NCBI RefSeq assembly: GCF_002929505.1
Contig: NZ_PJJL01000071.1
Coordinates: 62,001 to 126,000, forward strand
DNA: 64,000 nt
Reading direction: 5' to 3'
Origin: Cryobacterium sp. Y57
Lineage (GTDB): Bacteria > Actinomycetota > Actinomycetes > Actinomycetales > Microbacteriaceae
A program made the translations under genes and the position numbers. Under the pieces are notes generated by a model. It had not been told where the DNA came from. It was given only the letters and a program-made list of their open reading frames with translations, and did no database searches. Below, in pieces: positions 36,897-45,860 of this stretch (positions within the stretch are counted from its first letter, which is position 1; each line of letters starts with the position of its first letter).

Positions 36897-38544
36897 GAGT
36901 CAACTCCTGCAGTTCGATCACGTTGTCGGCGGCGGCGGCGACAGCCGCGCGGTGGCTGACAACGATCACCACGCGTCCCTGGTCGGCCAGGTGTCGGAGT
37001 CCGACGAGCAGACCGGCCTCGGCGTCGGAATCGAGCGCCGAACTCGGTTCGTCCAGGATCAGCACGTGGCAATCGGTCGCCAGGGCCCGGTAGATGGCTC
37101 GTGCTGCGGCGATACGTTGGGCCTGCCCGCCCGAGAGGCCTTCACCGTTGACCCCGAGGACCGTAGCCGGTGACACCTCGGCGGCGCCGGCCCAGCGTAG
37201 TGACTGCACGACCAGCCTGTGATCGGGGCCGGTGGAATCAACGGATGCTGCGCCGAGCGCCACATTGTTGGCCACTGTCCCCCGGAACAGGCCCGGGCGT
37301 TGGCCGGCCCAGGCCAGCCAGCCGCGCGTCGCGCCGGCCGGCACTGTCACACCGTCGAGGGTGAGAGTACCGGTGAAAGGGACGAAACCAAGCAGGGCTG
37401 CGACGAGGGTCGACTTGCCAACTCCGCTTACCCCGCGCAGCACGCTGAGCTGTCCGGGAGCAAATTCCGCATGCAGGTGATCGATCACGAGGGTGTCGCC
37501 ATGCCGAACGGAGACTCCGTTCAGCACCAGGGAGCCCACGCCGAGCTGTACCGTGTGGGCGACGGCATCCGCTTGTGATACTTCCGGCGTCATCTCGTCG
37601 TCGAGAATGGCGAACAATTCTTCGGCAGCGGCGAGCCCGTCTGCTGCGGCATGGAATTGCGCTCCGACCTGGCGCACCGGGAGAAAGACCTCCGGGGCGA
37701 GCAGCAGAACGAACAGGCCGACGCCGAGCAGCAGGGCACCGTCGATAAGTCGCAGGCCGATCGACACGGCGATGATCGCAACGGAGAGGCTCGCGGCGAG
37801 TTCGAGCACGAAACCGCTGAGGAAGGAGACGCGCAACACTTTCATGGTGCGAGTGCGGTATTCCTCGGTGATCGACCTGATTCGATCGAACTGGCGTCGT
37901 TCGCGGCCGTAAATCTTCAGGGTTCCGAGGCCCCCGACCACGTCGAGAAACCCGGTCGACAGACGCTGCATGGCCTGCCACTGCTCCTGCTGCACCGACT
38001 GGGTGACCCGGCCGATGAGAATCATGAAAAGCGGAATCAGCGGAATCACGACAATGACGATGAGCCCGCTGATGAGGTCTTGCGAGAGGATGACAATGAT
38101 CAGGATGGGGGTGGCGATCAGGGTTAGCAACAGTTGGGGCAGGTACCGAGCGAAGTAGTTGTCGAGCGCGTCCAGTCCGGTCGTCACGACCGTCGAGAGT
38201 CGCGCGCTCTGCCGGGATGCGACCCAGTCGGGGCCGCGCTCGGCGAGCCGCGCAATGACTTTGGCGCGCAGCTGGCTTTTCACCTGGGCGGCGCCACGGT
38301 TGGCCGCTACTTCGAGCAGCCAGATGAGCACCGAGCGCAGCACGACGACTCCGGCGAGGGCGGCGAGGGTCGGCGCGATGGTGCGGAGGGGCTCCCCCGC
38401 GACGGTGAACGTGATTGCTCGGGTCAACAGCCATGCGAACGCGATGACGACGAGCGTTTGCGCCAGGCCCAGCAGCGCGCCGACCAGAAGAAACCGACGG
38501 GCTGCGTGGGCGTAGCGAAGGAGACGCGGATCCAGAGGGCGCAC
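36889..38544 (-). CDS. cydD: Cytochrome bd assembly ABC exporter, CydD subunit
   Basis: A 551-residue partner of CydC. I start it at GTG (38544), four bases after the cydB stop, giving M-R-P-L-D-P-R-L-L-R; the longer frame would run into cydB. The membrane domain (about 15–300) includes GLDALDNYFARYLPQLLLTLIATP, typical of CydD, and the ATPase has Walker A GVSGVGKSTLVAALL, signature GLSGGQAQRIAAARAIY and Walker B CHVLILDEPSSALDSDAEAGL, with SHRAAVAAAAD at the switch. CydC follows with an 8-base overlap. Control is that of the cydABDC operon (see the operators upstream of cydA). Confidence 0.95.
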   Translation of the reverse strand: MRPLDPRLLRYAHAARRFLLVGALLGLAQTLVVIAFAWLLTRAITFTVAGEPLRTIAPTLAALAGVVVLRSVLIWLLEVAANRGAAQVKSQLRAKVIARLAERGPDWVASRQSARLSTVVTTGLDALDNYFARYLPQLLLTLIATPILIIVILSQDLISGLIVIVVIPLIPLFMILIGRVTQSVQQEQWQAMQRLSTGFLDVVGGLGTLKIYGRERRQFDRIRSITEEYRTRTMKVLRVSFLSGFVLELAASLSVAIIAVSIGLRLIDGALLLGVGLFVLLLAPEVFLPVRQVGAQFHAAADGLAAAEELFAILDDEMTPEVSQADAVAHTVQLGVGSLVLNGVSVRHGDTLVIDHLHAEFAPGQLSVLRGVSGVGKSTLVAALLGFVPFTGTLTLDGVTVPAGATRGWLAWAGQRPGLFRGTVANNVALGAASVDSTGPDHRLVVQSLRWAGAAEVSPATVLGVNGEGLSGGQAQRIAAARAIYRALATDCHVLILDEPSSALDSDAEAGLLVGLRHLADQGRVVIVVSHRAAVAAAADNVIELQELTHV

Positions 38545-38548
38545 TCGT

Positions 38549-39553
38549 TTAGTGTACGGCGAGGTCAATGTGCGCCCGGCCGATGCGTTTGCGGAATACC
38601 CAGTAGGTCCAGCCCTGATAGAGCAGAATGACGGGCATAGCAATCAGGGCGGTCCAGCTGATCACACCGAGCGTGTACGTCGACGAGGAGGCGTTCGCGA
38701 TCGTCAGGCTGTTGGCCGGGTTGTTGCTGGCCGGCATGACCTCGGGAAACAATGACGAGAACAGGGTCAGCACGACGAGACCGATCGTGCCGGCCATCAG
38801 GGCGAACGCGAGCCGTTCAGCGCCGCGCAGGTTGGCGAGGAACGATGCGAGCAGCAGGGCAGCGGCCAGGGCGGCCAGCAGAGCGGATGCCACGGTGCCG
38901 TAGGCGAGCGTCGTCCAGGCTAGGAAGGTGGCCGCGGCGAGGATCGTCACGATTCCAGCTTTCGTCGCCAGCTTCCGGGCTCGCAGTCGAATGTCGCCCT
39001 CGGTTTTGAGCGACACGAACACCACCCCGTGCACGAAGAACAACAGCAGCGTCGTGATGCCGCCGAGCAGGGCGTACGGGTTGAGCAGGTCGAAGAGGGT
39101 ACCGATGTAGTCGTGGTTGGCATTGAGCTTGACGCCGCGCACGATGTTGGCAAAGGCCACACCCCACAGAAACGCCGGAACGGCTGAACCGACGATGATC
39201 AGGCCGTCGAACCATTTCTTCCACGATGATTCCGGGCGCTGGTGCCGATATTCGAACGACACACCACGCAGGATCAGGGCCACCAGAATGAGCAGCAGGG
39301 GAAGGTAGAAGCCGCTGAACATTGTGGCGTACCACTCCGGGAACGCTGCGAAGAGCGACGCCCCGGCCACGATGACCCAGGTTTCGTTGAGGTCCCAGAC
39401 CGGACCGATGGTGTTGATGAGAACGCGGCGATCGGTGTCGTCTTTGCCGAGGAAGGGCAGGGACATACCGACTCCGAAGTCGAACCCATCGAGTACGAAG
39501 TACCCGATGAACATGAAAGCGATGATCCAGAACCAGAGAATTGTGAGATCCAT
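38549..39553 (-). CDS. cydB: Cytochrome bd ubiquinol/menaquinol oxidase subunit II
   Basis: A 334-residue membrane subunit of the terminal oxidase that passes quinol electrons to O2 without proton pumping and works at low oxygen. Start MDLTILWFWIIAFMFIGYFVLDGFDFGVGMSLPF; the conserved FDFGVG lies at about 24–29. NTIGPVWDLNETWVI (about 48–62) and YRHQRPESSWKKWFDG are hallmark stretches. About eight helices are seen. The start lies 23 bases after cydA; the stop is four bases before cydD. An operon with cydA, cydD and cydC is evident from spacing. Confidence 0.97.
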   Translation of the reverse strand: MDLTILWFWIIAFMFIGYFVLDGFDFGVGMSLPFLGKDDTDRRVLINTIGPVWDLNETWVIVAGASLFAAFPEWYATMFSGFYLPLLLILVALILRGVSFEYRHQRPESSWKKWFDGLIIVGSAVPAFLWGVAFANIVRGVKLNANHDYIGTLFDLLNPYALLGGITTLLLFFVHGVVFVSLKTEGDIRLRARKLATKAGIVTILAAATFLAWTTLAYGTVASALLAALAAALLLASFLANLRGAERLAFALMAGTIGLVVLTLFSSLFPEVMPASNNPANSLTIANASSSTYTLGVISWTALIAMPVILLYQGWTYWVFRKRIGRAHIDLAVH

Positions 39554-39576
39554 TGTGTGTTTTCCGTAACCCTGTC

Positions 39577-40989
39577 CTAGTAGACCGTGACAGCGTGCTG
39601 GTGGGCGCCGGATTCGGCGTCTTGAACCGGCGCATCGTCCGGGCCCTTCTGGACGGCCTTGAGGATGAGCTTGAACTCGACCACTGCGAGAATTCCGTAG
39701 AGCAGGCTGAAGACGATCAACGAGATCAAAATCTCCACACCGGTCACGCCGGGCGAGATACCGTCTGCAGTGCGCATGAGTCCGAATACGAGCCAGGGCT
39801 GACGACCCATCTCCGTGAAGACCCAACCGACGCTCATCGCCAGTAGCGACATCGGGAAGCTCCAGATCGCAACCTTCCACACCCAGGTGCGCTTCGGGCT
39901 GCGCCCCCCACGGGTCAGCCACAGGCCGGCGACGGCGACGAGCATGTGCGCGAGGCCGAGTCCGATCATCCAGCGGAATGCCCAGTAGGTGATCCAGATC
40001 GTCGGGGTGTAGTCGCCAGGACCGTACAGGGTGACGTACTGGGCCTGCAAATTGTTGATGCCCTCGACCGTGCCGTCGAAAGTATGGGTCGACAGGAAGG
40101 AGAGCAGGTACGGAATACGCACGGAGAACAGCTCGTGGACGCCGTCCGGAGTGCCCAGAGTGAAAACTGAGAAGCTTGCGTTGGCGCCGGTCGCGGTGTG
40201 ATAAAGCGCCTCGGCCGCCGCCATCTTCATCGGCTGGGCGTCGACCATGGCCAGACCGAGCTGGTCACCGGCGAGCGTGGTGAGCACTCCGGCGATGACC
40301 ATCATCCAGAGACCGAACTTGAGTGCTGGACGCATCGTGTCGAGGTGCTGGTTGCGATAGAGGTGCCAGGCGGCTACCGAGATGATGAGTCCGGCAGACA
40401 CCATGAAGCAGGCGAAAATCGTGTGCGGGAACGCGGCGATGGCAATGGGGTTCGTGAGCAGTTCCCAGATGCTCGTGAGTTCGGCCCGCCCCTTCTCCTC
40501 GTTGATCGTGTACGCGATCGGGTTTTGCATGAACGCGTTCGCGGCAAGAATGAAATAGGCCGAGGCGATCGAGCCGACCACGGTCATCCAGATCGTGCCC
40601 AGGTGGATCTTTTTGGGCAGCTTGTCCCAGCCGAAGATCCACAATCCGATGAACGTCGCCTCGAGAAAGAACGCGACGATGCCCTCGAAGGCGAGCGGAG
40701 CACCGAAGACGTCACCGACGAAACGCGAGTAGTCCGACCAGTTCATACCGAACTGGAATTCCTGAACGATTCCGGTCACCACGCCCATGGCGACGTTAAT
40801 CAGAAAGATCTTGCCGAAGAAGTGCGTGAGCTGCAGGTACTTCGCTTTATCCGTGCGCACCCACGCGGACTGGAAGATCGCGACCGTGAGGGCCATACCG
40901 ATCGTGAGTGGTACGAAAATGAAGTGATACATGGTCGTGAGACCGAACTGCCACCGTGAGAGGAGTAAAGGGTCCAACCACTCGTTCAT
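39577..40989 (-). CDS. cydA: Cytochrome bd oxidase subunit I
   Basis: A 470-residue heme-bearing subunit of cytochrome bd. I start at MNEWLDPLLLSRWQFGLTTMYHFIFVPLTIG (ATG with GGAGGG eight bases upstream); an in-frame ATG 11 codons earlier has none. Landmarks: the b595 histidine region HFIFVPL (about 22), GRYGQPW-type stretch WVFTEMGRQPWLVFGLMRT (about 390) and the quinol loop around SIWELLTNPIAIAAFPHTIFACFM. The Q-loop is short, as in actinobacterial/Bacillus-type CydA. First gene of cydABDC; three operator-like palindromes (41025–41090) lie between it and the divergent blaI-like gene. Confidence 0.97.
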   Translation of the reverse strand: MNEWLDPLLLSRWQFGLTTMYHFIFVPLTIGMALTVAIFQSAWVRTDKAKYLQLTHFFGKIFLINVAMGVVTGIVQEFQFGMNWSDYSRFVGDVFGAPLAFEGIVAFFLEATFIGLWIFGWDKLPKKIHLGTIWMTVVGSIASAYFILAANAFMQNPIAYTINEEKGRAELTSIWELLTNPIAIAAFPHTIFACFMVSAGLIISVAAWHLYRNQHLDTMRPALKFGLWMMVIAGVLTTLAGDQLGLAMVDAQPMKMAAAEALYHTATGANASFSVFTLGTPDGVHELFSVRIPYLLSFLSTHTFDGTVEGINNLQAQYVTLYGPGDYTPTIWITYWAFRWMIGLGLAHMLVAVAGLWLTRGGRSPKRTWVWKVAIWSFPMSLLAMSVGWVFTEMGRQPWLVFGLMRTADGISPGVTGVEILISLIVFSLLYGILAVVEFKLILKAVQKGPDDAPVQDAESGAHQHAVTVY

Positions 40990-41024
40990 ATGCCCTCCAG
41001 CATTATTGTTACCCGCGCACACTT

Positions 41025-41090
41025 TTCTACGCTGTGTAGAAGATTACCCTTCTACGCTGTGTAGAACCTTGATTTCTACGGCTCGTAGAA
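41025..41090. promoter_or_regulatory. Three tandem BlaI-type operators in the cydA–blaI intergenic region
   Basis: Three 17-bp palindromes of the form TTCTAC-N5-GTAGAA occur at 41025–41041, 41050–41066 and 41074–41090. The first two are identical (spacer GCTGT); the third has GGCTC. Starts are 25 and 24 bases apart. A -10-like TAATCT for cydA (41046–41041) lies between the first two, and the third covers the -35 position of the blaI gene (its -10-like TATCAT is 41108–41113). This geometry fits repression of both genes. BlaI-family repressors bind TACA/TGTA-type palindromes; the assignment of the binder is by adjacency. Confidence 0.85.
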
Positions 41091-41120
41091 GTCTCAGTTT
41101 CGCGGCGTATCATAGTGGCC

Positions 41121-41507
41121 ATGGGATCACTGGGTGCACTCGAGAGGCTGATGATGGACGTCTTGTGGGAGTCTTCGACCCCGCTGACGGCCAACGAACT
41201 CAAAGAATCCCTGCTGCGGCCAGATGCGCCGGGTACCCCCACGAAGCAGTTGGCGACGACGACGGTTCTGACCGTACTTTCCCGGCTCGAAACGAAGGGC
41301 TTCGTCAATCGCGACCGAGGCGTTCGGCCGCACGCCTACACCGCGGCCATGACTCGCGCTGCGCACACTGCCGGGCTGATGCACGAAGTGCTCGGCCAGG
41401 TCCCCGATCGCGAGGCTGCGCTGGCCCGGTTCATCGGTGATGTCACCCCACAGGAGGCCGAGACCCTGCGGCAACTACTCGGCGTCGCGCCCAGACCGAG
41501 CGTCTGA
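41121..41507 (+). CDS. BlaI/MecI-family transcriptional repressor
   Basis: A 128-residue winged-helix repressor starting MGSLGALERLMMDVLWESSTPLTANELKESLL (ATG at 41121; GTG at 41115 is an alternative). The family motifs are LERLMMDVLW, TVLTVLSRLETKGFVNRDRGVRPHAYTA (recognition helix and wing) and the C-terminal dimer region AAHTAGLMHEVLGQVPDREAALARFIG. It usually pairs with an M56/BlaR-type membrane protease, present next (41533). Three palindromes in front of it (41025–41090) are the likely autorepression and cyd-control sites. The signal that releases it is not visible; respiratory stress is my inference from the cyd neighbour. Confidence 0.93.
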   Translation: MGSLGALERLMMDVLWESSTPLTANELKESLLRPDAPGTPTKQLATTTVLTVLSRLETKGFVNRDRGVRPHAYTAAMTRAAHTAGLMHEVLGQVPDREAALARFIGDVTPQEAETLRQLLGVAPRPSV

Positions 41508-41532
41508 CCCGCCTCCTGACTCGTCAATTCTC

Positions 41533-42522
41533 GTGATTACCGCCGCCGTCCTGCTCGGCGCCATTGCCGTGCTGCTCGCCTGGCCGATCCCGCTCGTGCT
41601 CGCCCGTTCAGCATGGCCGGCGCGTTCCCCCGGTGTGGCACTCGTTCTCTGGCAAGCCATCGCACTGTCCGGCGGCATGTCCATGATTGGGTCGCTGCTC
41701 GTCTACGGTCTCGTTCCATTCGGCGATGCACTGCCGCAGAGCATCGTCGCCCTCAGCGGTAATTTGCGTGCAGGCACCCTCCCTGTCGGCACGACCTTCG
41801 CGCACGTGCTCGCGCTTGGAGCGGCCGTTCTGCTCGGCACGCACCTTTTGTTGAACCTGCTCGCGACCTTCGTGCGGTCCGAGCGGCAGCGCCGGCGTCA
41901 CCACGCCCTCATCACCCTGCTCAGCGATCCCCTGCACGGGCAGCCCGGAATGCGAGTCATCGACTATCCCGCCCCGGTCGCCTACTGCTTGCCCCGGGCC
42001 GGGCACTCGGCGACGGTACTCTCGAACGGATTGCTCCGGCTGCTCGATGCCGATCAGGTACGCGCCGTGATCGCCCATGAGCAGGCCCACCTCGTGCAGC
42101 AGCACCACCTGGTGTTGCTCGCCTTCAAGAGCTGGCACAGCGCACTGCCGTGGTTTCCCATCGCCAACCGCGCCGAAAACGCCGTTGCCCTGCTGGTCGA
42201 GATGCTCGCCGACGACCGCGCCCGCCGAGTGGTGGATGACTACACGCTGGCGCGCGCGATCGCCCTCGTCGCATTCGCGCTCGTGGGGTCTACTCCCCCG
42301 TCAGAGCACGAAGCGGATGCGACGGCGCGCGCCGTTGCATCCGCTTCGCGCTCTGAAATAGCACCCGCTGCAGATCCTGAGCATCCGGCCTATCAGGTCA
42401 CTCCTCGTGTGTCGAGGTTGGTGAACTCGATTATGCCGCTGGGCTACGCCGCCACAGCCGGAGCACTCACCGTGTCAGCGGTGCTCCTGGCCGGGCCGGC
42501 GCTCATTCTGTTCGGTGCCTAG
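41533..42522 (+). CDS. M56-family membrane metallopeptidase (BlaR1-like, sensorless)
   Basis: A 329-residue membrane protease starting with GTG 25 bases after the blaI stop; it lacks an obvious Shine-Dalgarno. Helices flank a catalytic domain with the zinc motif HEQAH at about 182–186 in RAVIAHEQAHLVQQHH, and a later ENAVALLVEMLADDRARR helix with likely third ligand (E or D at about 212–217). A last helix ends the protein. It has no beta-lactam-binding penicillin-binding domain like that of BlaR1, so it would not sense beta-lactams that way. It probably cleaves BlaI in response to another signal; this is inferred from family and adjacency. Converges with the next gene. Confidence 0.88.
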   Translation: MITAAVLLGAIAVLLAWPIPLVLARSAWPARSPGVALVLWQAIALSGGMSMIGSLLVYGLVPFGDALPQSIVALSGNLRAGTLPVGTTFAHVLALGAAVLLGTHLLLNLLATFVRSERQRRRHHALITLLSDPLHGQPGMRVIDYPAPVAYCLPRAGHSATVLSNGLLRLLDADQVRAVIAHEQAHLVQQHHLVLLAFKSWHSALPWFPIANRAENAVALLVEMLADDRARRVVDDYTLARAIALVAFALVGSTPPSEHEADATARAVASASRSEIAPAADPEHPAYQVTPRVSRLVNSIMPLGYAATAGALTVSAVLLAGPALILFGA

Positions 42523-42534
42523 AGCAGCGTCTCA

Positions 42535-43488
42535 CTACAGAAAACCGTTGGTGGTGAGCCACTCGGTTGCAAGCTTCTCGGGCGACGGCTTAGCGTCAGA
42601 GTTGCTCTTTTCGTTCAGGTCGAGCACCCCTGCGGTCGTCAATTTGGCGGACACGGGGTTCAGCAGCGCGGCCAGCGCATCTGAATAAACCGAGGTGTTC
42701 ATCAGCGGCACTACGTTTTGGGCCGCAATAAGATTCTCCGGGTCTTCGAGGATGACGAGATTGTTCTGCTTGATCGATGGGGTGGTTGTATAAATGTCGG
42801 CTACCTGGATATTTCCGGCCAGCAGGTCGCTTAGGGTACCCGGCCCACCGAAATCGTCGATGGCCTTGAAGGTGTAGCCGGTCACGCCGTATACAGACTC
42901 GAGACCGCTCTGGCCGTACGGACGAGTTTGGAACTCGGTGTTGGCCCCGAGAGTAATCGTTGAAGCAATAGGAGCCAAATCGGCGATGGTCACGAGATTG
43001 TTGGCCGCGGCGAATTCGGGCGTTACGACGAGTGAGTCAGCGTCTTCGGCCGGTGCTGCGTCGAGCACCGTAAGACCTTCGGGTTCGAGAGCTGCCGGGA
43101 GGGCTGCTGCGATCTCTTCCGACGAGGATGCGCTGGCCGACGGGTCGAGGAACTGGAGGAGGTTGCCCGAGTACTCCGGGATCATGTCGATGGAGCCGTC
43201 TTTCAGACCGGGGACAAACGCTTCCCGCGAACCGATTCCCGGGTTGTAGTCGACCGTGTAACCGTTGGCTGCCAGAACCTGCCCATAGATTTGCGCGAGA
43301 ATTTCACTCTCCGCAAACCCTTGCGACCCGATTGTGATGGTCGTGGAATCGGCGGGGGTTGCGGAATCGGCGCCGAGGGGGTCGCCCGAACTGCATCCAG
43401 CAAGGGCTGCAGTGACGGACAGTGCGAGCGCTGCGCCCAGAACGAGGCGACCACGACGCGAGGTAATTGTTCGGTGCTGTGTGAACAT
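42535..43488 (-). CDS. Glycine betaine/choline-type ABC importer, lipoprotein binding protein
   Basis: A 317-residue lipoprotein with a signal peptide (about 1–30) ending in the lipobox LAGC (Cys about 32). The mature part is the OpuAC/ProX-type fold: TTITIGSQGFAESEILAQIYGQVLAANGYTVDYNPGIGSREAFVPGLKDGSIDMIPEYSGNLLQF (about 48–112), a classic start for osmoprotectant/choline-binding proteins, with the YSG motif. AAGGAT precedes the ATG 8 bases after the permease stop. It is last in a four-gene operon transcribed ATPase–permease–permease–binding protein. Likely ligands are betaine, choline or similar quaternary amines; not proven. Confidence 0.9.
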   Translation of the reverse strand: MFTQHRTITSRRGRLVLGAALALSVTAALAGCSSGDPLGADSATPADSTTITIGSQGFAESEILAQIYGQVLAANGYTVDYNPGIGSREAFVPGLKDGSIDMIPEYSGNLLQFLDPSASASSSEEIAAALPAALEPEGLTVLDAAPAEDADSLVVTPEFAAANNLVTIADLAPIASTITLGANTEFQTRPYGQSGLESVYGVTGYTFKAIDDFGGPGTLSDLLAGNIQVADIYTTTPSIKQNNLVILEDPENLIAAQNVVPLMNTSVYSDALAALLNPVSAKLTTAGVLDLNEKSNSDAKPSPEKLATEWLTTNGFL

Positions 43489-43499
43489 GCGGCATATCC

Positions 43500-44243
43500 T
43501 TAAAGGTTGGATGGTGCTGGTGAGACGCGCCCGTGCTGCCTTGGAGTTGGCGCGGCGGATTCATCGGGGTGTCGCGTCAGTCCGCGGGCAACCCCGTGCG
43601 GAATGACGAGTCGTTGGGCCAGTGCGAGAATCGTATCGACGCAAAGCGCCAAGGCAATGACGAGTATTGCACCGGCGAGGGCGAGCTTGTAATCGCGCAG
43701 TGCGAGACCCTCGATAAGGAAACGGCCGAGGCCGGTCAGGCCCACATAGCCGGCGATTGTAGCGGTCGCGATCACCTGAAGAGTCGCTGAGCGAATGCCG
43801 CCGAAAATGAGTGGCATGGCCAGGGGCATCTCGACCTTGAACAGAATCTGCCACTCGGTCATGCCGATCGCCCGAGCCGCGTCGATTGTCGAACGATTTA
43901 CGGCTTCGAGCCCGGAGTAGGCACCGGCCAGAAGTGGCGGAACGGCAAGAATGACGAGCACGACGATGAGCGGCCCGACCCCCAGACCGGTGTAGAGAAT
44001 AATGAGGAAGATCAGTCCGAGCGTGGGAAGCGCGCGAGCTGCGCTGCTGACAGCGACGACCGCGTTGCGCCCGCGCCCCGTATGTCCGACGAGCAGCCCG
44101 AGTGGGATGCCGATGACGACGGCGACGGCCATGCTCAGGCCGGTGTACCAGAGGTGGTCAACAAGACGCGACAGTATGCCATTCGCACCGGTCAGGTTGG
44201 CCGGATCAAACATAAAATTCAGGGCGTCCAGAAAAAGGTTCAT
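43500..44243 (-). CDS. Glycine betaine-type ABC importer, permease 2
   Basis: A 247-residue membrane permease of the ProW/OpuCB type. Start MNLFLDALNFMFDPANLTG is an ATG overlapping the previous gene's stop by 4 bases; a longer frame 11 codons upstream is less likely. The EAA loop that docks the ATPase is AARAIGMTEWQILFKVEMPLAMPLIFGGIRSATLQ (about 137–171), and ALPTLGLIFLIILYTGLGVGPLIV is a typical helix pair. About six helices. The C-terminal tail is polar (RHPDESAAPTPRQ). Confidence 0.9.
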   Translation of the reverse strand: MNLFLDALNFMFDPANLTGANGILSRLVDHLWYTGLSMAVAVVIGIPLGLLVGHTGRGRNAVVAVSSAARALPTLGLIFLIILYTGLGVGPLIVVLVILAVPPLLAGAYSGLEAVNRSTIDAARAIGMTEWQILFKVEMPLAMPLIFGGIRSATLQVIATATIAGYVGLTGLGRFLIEGLALRDYKLALAGAILVIALALCVDTILALAQRLVIPHGVARGLTRHPDESAAPTPRQHGRVSPAPSNL

Positions 44244-44920
44244 GCGCTCACCGAAGCCGTGGCCGAGGTCACCCAACGGCGGCGTCGCGTCGCGCGCGTC
44301 CAGGGCATCAACAAACGGCCGACGAGTACCAGAATTGTGTCAAAAAGCACAGCGACAATAACGGTAAAAACAATACCGATCAGGATTTCCTCAGGAAAGT
44401 CACGCTGGTAGCCGTTGATGAATAGATAGCCCAGGCTCTGGACGCCGATCAGAGATCCGACGCTGAGCAGGCTGACCGTACTTACCGAGACAACGCGGAG
44501 ACTCGCAAGCAGAACCGGACCAGCGAGTGGAAATTCGACGGTCCAGAACCGTGACACCGCCGAGAACCCGACGGCGGTGGACGAGGAGATGACATCTCTC
44601 GACACCGAGGAGAACGCATCCGCTGCCCCACGTACCATCACCGCAATCGCGTAGATACAGAGTGCCACAACGACGTTGGCCTCGTCGAGAATGCGAGTAC
44701 CAAGAAGAGCCGGGAGGGTCACGAACAGGGCCAGGGACGGAATACTGAAGAGGACTCCACCCAAGGTCAGCAGGATGGTGCGCGCGACCGTGTAGCGGTT
44801 CGCGAGCCAACCGAACGGGATACAGACTATGAAACCGACCACAATCGGGATGATGCTCAGACGCACGTGATCAGCGGTCAGCCCGAGTACCAGATCGAGG
44901 TTGTCCCACAGCCAGAGCAT
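44240..44920 (-). CDS. Glycine betaine-type ABC importer, permease 1
   Basis: A 226-residue permease homologous to the next one, start MLWLWDNLDLVLGLTADHVRLS. The helix pair TLGGVLFSIPSLALFVTLPALLGTRILD (about 51–78) and the EAA loop SRDVISSSTAVGFSAVSRFWTVEFPLAGPVLLASLRVV (about 108–145) are visible, followed by LLSVGSLIGVQSLGYLFINGYQRDFPEEIL, a typical substrate-gating helix. It overlaps the ATPase gene by 1 base and permease 2 by 4 bases. The two permeases would form a heterodimer. Confidence 0.9.
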   Translation of the reverse strand: MLWLWDNLDLVLGLTADHVRLSIIPIVVGFIVCIPFGWLANRYTVARTILLTLGGVLFSIPSLALFVTLPALLGTRILDEANVVVALCIYAIAVMVRGAADAFSSVSRDVISSSTAVGFSAVSRFWTVEFPLAGPVLLASLRVVSVSTVSLLSVGSLIGVQSLGYLFINGYQRDFPEEILIGIVFTVIVAVLFDTILVLVGRLLMPWTRATRRRRWVTSATASVSA

Positions 44921-45837
44921 CAGGCATCGCCCGCCTGGTCCGTCTTGTTCGACACGCTGCGCGCCCGGGAATTTGTGCTCACTCCAGCACCGGCGCCGGG
45001 CAGAACGCCCCCCGGTGCCTCGATTACACCGGCAACGTAGCCGGCGCCGTCTACGAGCACGACATCGTCACCGGAGCGACTGACAGTCGAATCAACGGCC
45101 AGTCGTCGCTTCCCGCGGTCTGCTCCGATGAAAGAGGCGACAAAGTCGCTTGCCGGGTTGGCCAGGATCTCTTTCGGGGTTCCCACCTGGGCGATCTGTG
45201 CGCCCTTCTCCAGGATCACGACCTGATCGCCAAGCAGGAACGCCTCGTCGATATCGTGCGTCACGAACACGACTGTCTTATCCAGGTCGTGTTGCAGGCG
45301 AAGCAGCTCCTGCTGGAGATCGTCGCGCACGATCGGATCCACCGCACCGAAAGGTTCATCCATGAGGAGAATGTTCGGGTTCACCGCCAAGCCGCGGGCG
45401 ACGCCTACACGCTGTTGTTGCCCGCCGGACAACTGGCTGGGATACCGGTACGCGAGTGCACGATCGAGCCCGACGGTGTCAAGCAATTCCATGGCTTGCG
45501 TGTGGGCATCCACCTTCTTGACGCCCTTGAGTAATGGCACGGTCGCTACGTTGTCGATCACGCGTCGGTGCGGCAGAAGTCCGGAATTCTGCATGACGTA
45601 GCCAATACTGCGTCGCAGGGCGACGGCCGAGCCACTGGCGATATCGACTCCGTCGATCTCGATCGAACCGCTCGAGGGATCGATCATCCGGTTGATCATG
45701 CGCAGCAGTGTGGTCTTGCCACAGCCCGACGAACCGACGAACACGGTCGTTTTGCGGGAAGGCAGCACGAGGCTGAAATCTTCAACGGCGAGCGTGCCGT
45801 CGGGGAACCGTTTTGTCACCGAGTGGAATTCAATCAT
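44920..45837 (-). CDS. Glycine betaine/choline-type ABC importer, ATPase
   Basis: A 305-residue ATPase that leads the operon. Walker A is GSSGCGKTTLLRM (about 34–46), Q-loop VMQNSGLLPHRRVIDN, signature LSGGQQQRVGVARGLA, Walker B NILLMDEPFGAVDPIVRD, H-loop THDIDEAF. The ~50-residue tail after IGADRGKRRLAV is weakly CBS-like but shorter than the tandem-CBS osmosensor of OpuA, so osmotic gating is uncertain. Start MIEFHSVTKRFPDG. The 120-base upstream region contains two inverted repeats (45861–45918). Identity of substrate is inferred from the binding protein. Confidence 0.92.
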   Translation of the reverse strand: MIEFHSVTKRFPDGTLAVEDFSLVLPSRKTTVFVGSSGCGKTTLLRMINRMIDPSSGSIEIDGVDIASGSAVALRRSIGYVMQNSGLLPHRRVIDNVATVPLLKGVKKVDAHTQAMELLDTVGLDRALAYRYPSQLSGGQQQRVGVARGLAVNPNILLMDEPFGAVDPIVRDDLQQELLRLQHDLDKTVVFVTHDIDEAFLLGDQVVILEKGAQIAQVGTPKEILANPASDFVASFIGADRGKRRLAVDSTVSRSGDDVVLVDGAGYVAGVIEAPGGVLPGAGAGVSTNSRARSVSNKTDQAGDA

Positions 45838-45860
45838 CCTGGCGGCTCGCTCCTCGCATC

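Noticed and set aside
41437-41532. Extended N-terminus of the M56 protease overlapping blaI
   Set aside because: The added residues are charged and non-conserved in character and would overlap the blaI end; the GTG at 41533 starts directly at the first membrane helix.
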